Assembly: GCF_000988165.1 (NCBI RefSeq)
Contig: NW_020169334.1
Span: 1-38,807 of the forward strand
Length of the DNA: 38,807 nt
Direction: 5' to 3'
From: Vairimorpha ceranae
Taxonomy: Eukaryota > Microsporidia > Nosematidae
Numbering within the stretch: position 1 is the stretch's first letter; every line of letters begins with the position of its first letter. Of the stretch, positions 26,599 to 33,638 are shown one piece after another. Position numbers and translations under genes: made by a program. A model generated the notes under the pieces. It had not been told where the DNA came from, did not search any database, and saw only the letters and a program-made list of their open reading frames with translations.

Positions 26599-27450
26599 AT
26601 GATTTTATGGTTATTTTTCATACAGTCATTTTTATCGATGAATGGTTATGATACAATATATCAAGATGCTGACTTAAATATAACTGTAGAAGGAGGAAAT
26701 AGTACTTTTCATATAAACATGTGTAATCTATTTGATATACTTCAGAAACGTAAATACCTTGGGCTTGTAAAAATGTATAATTTTTTTAACACTGTGTGGG
26801 ACTCAATAGTAGATTCAAGTAGTTTTAAGAAATATTTTATTGATTCAGAAACTCTAAAAGTGTTTAATCATAAAAAAAGATTCAATAAACATATGTATCT
26901 TTTAAAAGCGGCTGTTGAATTTGAAGTGGATACTGCAACTGTTCATAAAATACCAAAGTTTTATAACGAAAATGATAAACTTTTTATTAGAAATATGCTT
27001 ACAATCACAAAAAATATTTATTATTCGTGCAATGCATGCGAGAATTATGTTATTGGAGTAAATGATTTTAATTCTAAAGAATTAGAGGAAATAATTTTAC
27101 GTAGAATGATGTATTCTTATAAATCTACGGAAAGTGAATATCCAATTTTTGCTTTTAAGCCTTGCGATCAACTTTCTGATGTTTTTCATAAATGCAATAG
27201 AAATGATACTGTAAATTATAGAAGCTTTTTGCCTTTTAATCCAGTTATAGAAGAAGAAACTACAAATACTTTTAGTGGGTTTTTAAGTACAATACAATAC
27301 TATTGGAATGCCCTTCTGGCTGATTCATTGTCACTTACAATAGTAATTATAAGCATTTTTGCACTTTTTCTTTTTGTTATATTTTGTATACTTCTTATAA
27401 AAAGAGTGCGAGAAATAAAACCTAGAAGGTGTATTGATAATATTAATTAA
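26599..27450 (+). CDS. Predicted type I membrane protein
   Basis: A 283-residue protein with an N-terminal signal peptide (MILWLFFIQSFLSMNG). A lumenal or extracellular domain of about 225 residues has five Cys (C42, C144, C147, C189, C199) and possible N-glycosylation sequons (NIT, NST, NDT). One transmembrane helix (about 244-267, SLTIVIISIFALFLFVIFCILLI) is followed by a short basic tail, KRVREIKPRR, so the tail should be cytoplasmic. I do not recognise the ectodomain. Such an architecture suits a cell-surface or secretory-pathway receptor. It sits alone on the plus strand among minus-strand transcription genes. Confidence 0.8.
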   Translation: MILWLFFIQSFLSMNGYDTIYQDADLNITVEGGNSTFHINMCNLFDILQKRKYLGLVKMYNFFNTVWDSIVDSSSFKKYFIDSETLKVFNHKKRFNKHMYLLKAAVEFEVDTATVHKIPKFYNENDKLFIRNMLTITKNIYYSCNACENYVIGVNDFNSKELEEIILRRMMYSYKSTESEYPIFAFKPCDQLSDVFHKCNRNDTVNYRSFLPFNPVIEEETTNTFSGFLSTIQYYWNALLADSLSLTIVIISIFALFLFVIFCILLIKRVREIKPRRCIDNIN

Positions 27451-27929
27451 AAAAATTTATAAAAAATAATATATAAAATGATATGTAAAATAAACTGCAT
27501 AGATTTGTGTTAAAAAAATTGAAAAAGTTTTTTAATGTACTTAAGTAGTTATCGAAAATATACTTCTGTTTTTTAAAAATTTTTTGTGTTTCTATTTAAA
27601 GTAGTTTACGTAAAAAATAATCACCAATACTTTTATTTAATTTTCTTCCTCCTGCATGGGATAAATATTAAAAAAATATTATAATTAATATAACAATAAT
27701 AGTGACCTTGGGATCTCAACAAAAATAATTTAATGTCCTAATTTTTCAATTTAAAAGACAAAACTGATAAATATTCAATTTTTTAACTTTAATTTACACA
27801 AAATGTTACACGCAATTTTTTTATGTTAAATTAAACTTTTTGTTTTACAATAAAAATTTTATATACTTTTATTTAACATTACATATTGAAGATCAAGTAA
27901 TAAGCGCTTTTCTGGTAATCAATTAATTT
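27451..27929. other. 0.48-kb intergenic region between convergent genes
   Basis: On the minus strand a TTTATCCC-ATG string ends a six-codon frame at about 27640-27657, so a start-like signal exists without a gene. No repeat or RNA fold was recognised. Confidence 0.5.
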
Positions 27930-28823
27930 TTATTGTTCACTGTCTGTATCAAATCTTATAGAATTATCCGCTTTACTCAAGCACTCCTCTATAAACTTTC
28001 TATTTTTAGGCAGCAGAGGTTTTAATCTAGGCGTAGCATAAGTATAAACATGACCACTTTCACTAGCAACCAATAATAAAACATCAGAACCAGTTAATGT
28101 CGACAACTCAAATGCCTTTTTCATTATTCCTTTTTTACGCTTACTAAATGTTACATTCCTTTTATTTTTTCCAGAAATATATTCTAAGTTAATTTTGGAC
28201 CTTTTAGTGCGTGTTTGCTGCGTGGGGCTGAAGGGTGGTTCAGCAGAAGGAAAAGTATTCTGTATATCTCTAGGCAGGTAATTTTCATTGTATGGTGGAA
28301 ATTGATTATTGGTAATATTTAATCCTAGAGGAGGAATATTTCTTTGTCTTTTAGTATTAGGAAACGTTTCAAACTTATTTATTGGTTGATTAATAATATC
28401 TTCTGGAATGTAATTCTGTCCACCATAATATCCCCAATTATTAATGTTTTGCACAGGTGGTTCGCTTCTAAATTGTGTATATTTTTCATTTTTTACGTAA
28501 CGGCTGTCAGTGTAGACACCATTTATAAACTCACCTACCACATGTTGCTCATACCTTTGGTCTTCATTAAAATGTTCATAATCGTAATCAGGTAAACTTT
28601 CATTTTGATACATCTGTGCTCTATTTGCTATGTTTAGCATTCTATTTTTTTCAATTTGATCTTTTTTAGTATTAGCTATTAGTTGATCATCATATTGCTT
28701 TGTATAGAAAACATTCTTACTGTAGTCAAGAGGTTCTTTACTACGCGGTGGTGCCTTATAGTTAACATTTTCTTCACTACTTTCTTCTTCAGATGATGTA
28801 TGTTCATTGTCGTAATGTTTCAT
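27930..28823 (-). CDS. MADS-box transcription factor (SRF/Mcm1 type)
   Basis: The MADS domain occupies about residues 206-265 of 297: KRSKINLEYISGKNKRNVTFSKRKKGIMKKAFELSTLTGSDVLLLVASESGHVYTYATP. This has the R-x-x-x-F-x-K-R-x-x-G-(LI)-x-K-K-A core and an SRF/Mcm1-type beta segment. It would dimerise and bind CArG-type DNA. The first 205 residues are disordered, rich in Asn, Tyr, Pro, Glu and Ser, starting acidic (EHTSSEEESSEEN). Having the MADS domain this close to the C-terminus is unlike yeast Mcm1, where it is near the N-terminus. No CCC box precedes the ATG. The gene lies 165 bp from the end of the WOPR gene, on the same strand. Confidence 0.93.
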   Translation of the reverse strand: MKHYDNEHTSSEEESSEENVNYKAPPRSKEPLDYSKNVFYTKQYDDQLIANTKKDQIEKNRMLNIANRAQMYQNESLPDYDYEHFNEDQRYEQHVVGEFINGVYTDSRYVKNEKYTQFRSEPPVQNINNWGYYGGQNYIPEDIINQPINKFETFPNTKRQRNIPPLGLNITNNQFPPYNENYLPRDIQNTFPSAEPPFSPTQQTRTKRSKINLEYISGKNKRNVTFSKRKKGIMKKAFELSTLTGSDVLLLVASESGHVYTYATPRLKPLLPKNRKFIEECLSKADNSIRFDTDSEQ

Positions 28824-28988
28824 GTTTGAATTTAAAAAGCTAATTTAATAGTTTATTTTAGTTAAATTGGATAAATTAAATTGTTTTTTGTTTTTTAGGA
28901 GAAAAAAAAAATTTTATTTGTCAATTTAACCTAATATTGGCCTGATATATCAACAATATTATTTGTAAAAATTTTAAATAAAATTTTT

Positions 28989-29813
28989 TTATTTCTTATT
29001 TTTACAATCTTCTAACTTTTCATCTTCAGAAAATAAAGGGTCAATTGGTATACAAGGAATTTTGTCAGTATAATTTAAATTTCCTGAAACATCACAGTCT
29101 TGTTTTACTTTACTGTATTGATCAATAGGCTTATTTAAAAAGAAGGTGTTTTTATATAAATCTTTATATTGAGTATTTTTATATTGTTCTTGAGAATATT
29201 GTAAAAATCTTTCTTTTATGGTTAATAGACTTTCATCAGATGAATAATTTAAATTACTAATAAAATTAATATTTGTATAATTATCTTTATTTGTATAATA
29301 ATCTTTATTTGTATAATTATCTTTATTAGTATAATTATCTTTACTTGCACACGTTTTATTATTTCTTTTCTTTTTATCATTTAAATAAGTTCTTGCCATT
29401 CTACTATATGATTCTGGTATATTAATTTTTCTTATTTGTGAATAAATCTCACAGCATATGCCCCTTTCTTCATGATTGTACACATTGTAAATTACAAGAT
29501 GTACAATTTTATTTTGAAATTTTGCTGTATATATTTTTTTTATTAATGGCGGATCGTTTCTTTTTTCAATATACATCATAAATGGTCCTAGTGCTCTTGA
29601 AGGTGTCCATGATTTAGAATCTGTCCATCTTATTATGCCACTTTCTTCTTCTAAATAAATAAAAGCCTGTCCTGGTCTAATAGACCTTTTTTCTTTTTCA
29701 GTAAGACGGCGTTTCAATCTAATTAATTTACCTTCCATTGCTAAATTAATTATATGAGAACATTCCATTTCACTATGTAGACATCCAACATAATTACATA
29801 AATTTTCAAGCAT
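28989..29813 (-). CDS. WOPR-domain transcription factor (Gti1/Pac2/Wor1 family)
   Basis: Residues about 5-85 are the WOPRa half: CSHIINLAMEGKLIRLKRRLTEKE, IRPGQAFIYLEEESGIIRWTD, and the diagnostic RWTDSKSWTPSR (62-73) followed by LGPFMMYIEK. Residues about 88-140 fit WOPRb (LIKKIYTAKFQNKIVHLVIYN). Together these form the fungal-specific DNA-binding module of Wor1, Ryp1, Gti1 and Pac2, regulators of morphological switches and virulence in other fungi. After the domain come four copies of a 6-residue NKDNYT repeat (about 157-181) and an acidic tail. Length is 274. ATCCTT-ATG replaces a full CCC box. Only the family is certain; what it controls here is unknown. Confidence 0.93.
   Translation of the reverse strand: MLENLCNYVGCLHSEMECSHIINLAMEGKLIRLKRRLTEKEKRSIRPGQAFIYLEEESGIIRWTDSKSWTPSRALGPFMMYIEKRNDPPLIKKIYTAKFQNKIVHLVIYNVYNHEERGICCEIYSQIRKINIPESYSRMARTYLNDKKKRNNKTCASKDNYTNKDNYTNKDYYTNKDNYTNINFISNLNYSSDESLLTIKERFLQYSQEQYKNTQYKDLYKNTFFLNKPIDQYSKVKQDCDVSGNLNYTDKIPCIPIDPLFSEDEKLEDCKNKK
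29272..29345. repeat. 18-bp tandem repeat in the WOPR gene
   Basis: About four copies of ATCTTTATTTGTATAATT, encoding NKDNYT on the minus strand. Confidence 0.85.
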
Positions 29814-30402
29814 AAGGATATATTTAAATTTTTTTGGTTATTTTAATTAGAATATAAAAAACTTTATTTTATTTACATACACAGAACTCTAAATTATTTG
29901 AGTTATTAAATAATACTTTACTTAATTATTAATCTAAATTTCTAGTGATTCTTGGAAATTAAAATTTTTCAAAATATACTCATTTGACATCTTTTAAATT
30001 TATGCAAAAAAATTATTTTTATATTGCATTTTTCTTGTTATTAAATATTTTATAAAATTTATTGATAGGTGAATTAATATAAAAAAATATTTAAAAAATA
30101 AAAGTATTATTACTTACTAATCTTTTATATTTTAATAATAAAGTGTTATAAGTAGATATATTAATATTTATGTATTGCAATCAATATTCAATAAATTTAT
30201 CGTTAATTAAATTAATAAGTGGTTGGCGGGTATTAGTAAAATATATGACTCTTTTAATTCTTGTTATTTAAAAATATAACAATCAATACTTATTACCATG
30301 TAATTTATATTAAAATGTAAACAGCAGTACATTAAAAAAATTAAAGACAAAAAAATATAATAAACACATAAAAAGTCATAAAAAATATTTATTACATATA
30401 AA
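29814..30402. other. 0.59-kb AT-rich intergenic region
   Basis: Mostly AT-rich filler upstream of the WOPR gene. A small GC-richer island, GGTTGGCGGGTATTAGT at about 30222, stands out but has no frame or recognised fold around it. Confidence 0.5.
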
Positions 30403-30558
30403 TTATCTTGCTTCAAGCTGTATAACACTCTTACTTCTTAACTTTCTTAGAATCCTATTTCCACAATCTAAACATTTAATGGCATCCCCTTGTTTTATTT
30501 GCTTTTCTGTTACACAATTCAAACATGCATAACTGTATATTTTTTCTTGGTCGTTCAT
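30403..30558 (-). CDS. RPB12: RNA polymerase I/II/III shared subunit Rpb12 (ABC10-alpha)
   Basis: A 51-residue gene too short for most gene finders. The minus-strand peptide starts MNDQEKIYSYACLNC, carries the zinc ribbon C12-x2-C15...C29-x2-C32 (ACLNC and KCLDCGNRIL) and ends SKSVIQLEAR. This is the exact layout of Rpb12: Y-x-C-x-x-C, about 13 residues, I-x-C-x-x-C-G-x-R-I-L-x-K-x-R, and a C-terminal EAR. Rpb12 is a core subunit of all three nuclear polymerases. TTTTACCCC directly abuts the ATG (30559-30562), which fixes the start and confirms the gene is live. Its start lies 14 bases from the stop of the next upstream minus-strand gene. Confidence 0.95.
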   Translation of the reverse strand: MNDQEKIYSYACLNCVTEKQIKQGDAIKCLDCGNRILRKLRSKSVIQLEAR

Positions 30559-30562
30559 GGGG
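30559..30562 (-). promoter_or_regulatory. CCCC start box of RPB12
   Basis: TTTTACCCC-ATG on the minus strand with no spacer. It must lie almost at the stop codon of the next minus-strand gene (30572), so transcripts overlap or are very tightly spaced. Confidence 0.65.
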
Positions 30563-30571
30563 TAAAAAATA

Positions 30572-33202
30572 TTAAGAATTTATGTAAACAATAGATGTTA
30601 CAAAAGTTCTATATTGTGGAAGGGGTGATATTGTATCTTGGTATTGTAAAGTAAGAGTAGATGTAATTGTATCTATTGAATAAATTATAGTAGTAGATGT
30701 AATAGTATCTGTTACTACTTGTGTTTTAAATTCTGTAACTGTTTTATTCCTTTTTACTGCTTTAGAAGGCGTATCTATTTCTATATCTAAAATAAGGGTA
30801 CAATTTTGACTAGGAACTGTTTTAATTTTAGTAGTAGATAATAGTTTATCGGGGACATCTGAAGAAGTGACTGTGGATGAATTTCTAAAAGAATTTGTAC
30901 TTAAAAGATCCTTGTTAGAATTTTGTAAATAATTATTATTTCTATTATTAATATCCTTCTTATTATTTAAAAAAGTATTTATTACTTTTGTAGATGTATT
31001 GTATTTAGAATTATTAATGCTATTTACTTTTACACTATTTTTGTGATCTTTTATGTGTACTGATACTGGTAAGTTATCACTGATGTTCTTAGTAACTGTT
31101 ACTATATTATTTATATTTGAATATGTTATAGATTTTATATCTGTAGCATATTTTTTATTAATATTTGTCTGTATATCTTTTAATGACATAATATTATTAT
31201 TACTTTTAGAATTTAATAAATTTAAATTGGTGTTATTTTCTAAATTATTCTTATTTTTACCTGTCATCTTGTTTATTAAATTTTTAAAAAATCCATTACT
31301 TCTTTTCTTTGGTTTATAAATTGTACTGACATTCACAACTGTTGTAGTAGTTGTGTGTCTTTTAAATCCATTATTTAATTTGGTTTTTCTAGGAATTTTA
31401 ATTGTAACAGTACTAGAAATAGTCTTAGTAACTACTTTAGTATTATGATTATCTACATTTAAAACACTGTCATTATTTTGTACTGTAAATTTATTATTAC
31501 TTGTTAATGATGTAGTTTTAAATATATTTACTGTACTAGTGTTTTGGCTAATTAGTTTGGAACTTGTAGAAGTTTGATTTGTATCATCAAATGGTGTATC
31601 AATAGTCAATAAATTTGATAGTGATGATTTATTTACATTTTGTATATCTTCTATATTATTTTTTTGTACAGGCCCTGAAAGTTGTCCTTCTAAGCTAATA
31701 ATTGTAGATTTTAAACTATTTTCTTTTGCATAATTTAAATCTGGTAAATCAATGGTAAGTATTTTATCTGGCACATACACAATATTATTTTTCATATCAT
31801 CATGCGGTAAATTATTTGACTGTTTTTCATATTCTTCTATCTTGACTGTTTGACTTAAAGTTTCAGGTTGAGTTAAAATAATTTTAGTAGCTGTAGATGG
31901 CTGGTAACTGGACAATAATACAGTAGATCTACTAATAGATGCTTCTATAGTGCCATTTTGTTTAGAATTTACATCAACAAGTATTGTACTTTGTAAATCA
32001 TCATTCATGCTAAGGCTAAATGTATCAGTATATTTATCTAAAGATGCATTGTATTGTGGTGGTAATATATCAACTATGTAAATATCTTGAGGTGATACAA
32101 ATGGGGGATTGTTATTTATTGATAAATTTTCTGTTTTAATGTTAAAAATAATTTCACTTGTCTTTACTTCACTTGACTTTGTTTCGTTCGTTTTGACTTC
32201 GCTTGTCTTTATTTCACTTGGATTTTTTTCGTTTGTTTTTATTTCACTTGTCTTTGCTTCGTTTGTTTTAACTTCATCAGCCTTCACATCAGTTGTCTTT
32301 ACTTCATCAGCCTTCATATCAGTTGTCTTTACTTCATCAACTTTCACATCAGTTGTCTTTACTTCACTTACTTTCACATCAGTTGTCTTTACTTCACTTA
32401 CTTGTAGATCTCTCGTTTTAAATATTGTTACTGTAGGAGGAGGACTATCGTCATAAATAAATATATTATGCGTTTTGGTTCTTATTATATTTTTAACAAG
32501 CGTAGTAGTTTTTATATTATTTTTAACAAGTGTTTTGGTTTCTACATTATTTTTAAAAATCGTACTAGTCTCTATTCTATTTTTAGTTATTGTCTTAGTT
32601 TGAATCTCTCTTTTTATTACTGTAGTGGTACTAAAGATAGTAGAAGTCAGATCTGTTTTATATTCAACATCCCTGTCATAAATCGTAGGTAACTCTAAGG
32701 GTACTAAATTTTTTTTAAAAACAGTTTTGGTTACCGAATTTGTTTTAGTAATTGTCCTAAAATTTGCTTTGGGTTCTAATAATGTAATACTAGATATTTC
32801 TCGTAATTGCAAAGGTTTATTAATGATCTGCTGCCTTTTACTTAATAATTTATCATTTAATATAATCTTATTATCTTGCAGAAAATTCTGCTTACAATTT
32901 TCAAAAATATTTGGGTTAAGTTTCAAATAATCGTATAAAGGTCTGTCTATATTTTTAATATACAACGGATTAGTAATTGAAGTATACCAGTCATACAGTG
33001 TACATCTATCATATAATTTTTTTTGAAAGGTAAAATACTTGTTATATTTATCTGTCTTTTTTTTAATTAAATTTATATATGCTGGTTTATTAAATATACA
33101 GAAATCTTCACATTCTCTACTATAAGCCATGCAATTACAATGTTTAGACTCATTAACAAGGCATAGGTGTAGATCTAATAAAATACAGAAAATAATTATC
33201 AT
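30572..33202 (-). CDS. Large secreted Thr/Val/Lys-rich repeat protein
   Basis: An 876-residue protein with a signal peptide (MIIIFCILLDLHLCLVNES) and an N-terminal Cys block (HCNCMAYSRECEDFC). A globular-looking part runs to about 140. Long Thr- and Lys-rich repeats follow: imperfect 10-12 residue units of KNNVETKTLV type (about 205-250), then about eight 10-residue units of EVKTTDVKAD type (about 262-350). The remainder is Asn- and Ser-rich with TVT strings. The C-terminus repeats TVTEFKTQVVTDTITSTTIIYS-like beta strands, similar in style to the protein at 36983-38807. Such Thr/Val beta-strand repeats resemble fungal wall adhesins, so a spore-wall or surface role is my inference. No CCC box is present. 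Confidence 0.82.
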   Translation of the reverse strand: MIIIFCILLDLHLCLVNESKHCNCMAYSRECEDFCIFNKPAYINLIKKKTDKYNKYFTFQKKLYDRCTLYDWYTSITNPLYIKNIDRPLYDYLKLNPNIFENCKQNFLQDNKIILNDKLLSKRQQIINKPLQLREISSITLLEPKANFRTITKTNSVTKTVFKKNLVPLELPTIYDRDVEYKTDLTSTIFSTTTVIKREIQTKTITKNRIETSTIFKNNVETKTLVKNNIKTTTLVKNIIRTKTHNIFIYDDSPPPTVTIFKTRDLQVSEVKTTDVKVSEVKTTDVKVDEVKTTDMKADEVKTTDVKADEVKTNEAKTSEIKTNEKNPSEIKTSEVKTNETKSSEVKTSEIIFNIKTENLSINNNPPFVSPQDIYIVDILPPQYNASLDKYTDTFSLSMNDDLQSTILVDVNSKQNGTIEASISRSTVLLSSYQPSTATKIILTQPETLSQTVKIEEYEKQSNNLPHDDMKNNIVYVPDKILTIDLPDLNYAKENSLKSTIISLEGQLSGPVQKNNIEDIQNVNKSSLSNLLTIDTPFDDTNQTSTSSKLISQNTSTVNIFKTTSLTSNNKFTVQNNDSVLNVDNHNTKVVTKTISSTVTIKIPRKTKLNNGFKRHTTTTTVVNVSTIYKPKKRSNGFFKNLINKMTGKNKNNLENNTNLNLLNSKSNNNIMSLKDIQTNINKKYATDIKSITYSNINNIVTVTKNISDNLPVSVHIKDHKNSVKVNSINNSKYNTSTKVINTFLNNKKDINNRNNNYLQNSNKDLLSTNSFRNSSTVTSSDVPDKLLSTTKIKTVPSQNCTLILDIEIDTPSKAVKRNKTVTEFKTQVVTDTITSTTIIYSIDTITSTLTLQYQDTISPLPQYRTFVTSIVYINS
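32150..32415. repeat. 30-bp tandem repeats in the Thr/Val/Lys-rich gene
   Basis: About eight units based on TCAGTTGTCTTTACTTCA. The best-conserved ones lie at 32275-32400 and more diverged ones to the left. The frame is kept. Confidence 0.88.
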
Positions 33203-33638
33203 TGTTGTTTAAATTACAAAACATTACAAAATAAATATCAAACAATAAAAAAATATCCTATTTTTTAAAAACAAAATATTAAATTCCTTGTAATAATTTT
33301 TATTTAATTTATGCTGCATAAAAAAATCTATTTATTTATACAAAATTAAATTAAATTTATTGTACAAGTACGATAAAATTGAAAAAAGTTAAATTTTTAT
33401 TAGACACAAGTTTAAAACATAATATTAGAAATTTAATTATTTACAAAAGATAAACTTGTTGTAAAATTATTAATTTTTTACTTTAAATTATTTTTGAAAC
33501 GTAACAAAATAGCATTTATTTCTAAGTTTTTAAATAAAGAAAAAAAGGTACATACAAAATCATTAAATAAACATTTGAAACAAATTTGAAGTGAAACAAT
33601 GTGAAAATATAAAAATAAATAATCAATAAACAAACAAA
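33203..33638. other. 0.44-kb intergenic region between divergent secreted-protein genes
   Basis: Plain AT-rich DNA feeding two divergent genes, neither with a CCC box. The 73-codon minus-strand frame at 33478-33699 overlaps the next gene's start and is not credible. Confidence 0.5.

Noticed and set aside
27640..27665. TTTATCCC-ATG on the minus strand as a hidden gene start
   Set aside because: The frame stops after six codons and no plausible splice sites or continuing frame were found.
32109..32456. 115-codon plus-strand frame of SLVFTS repeats
   Set aside because: Mirror of the 30-bp repeats of the Thr/Val/Lys-rich gene.
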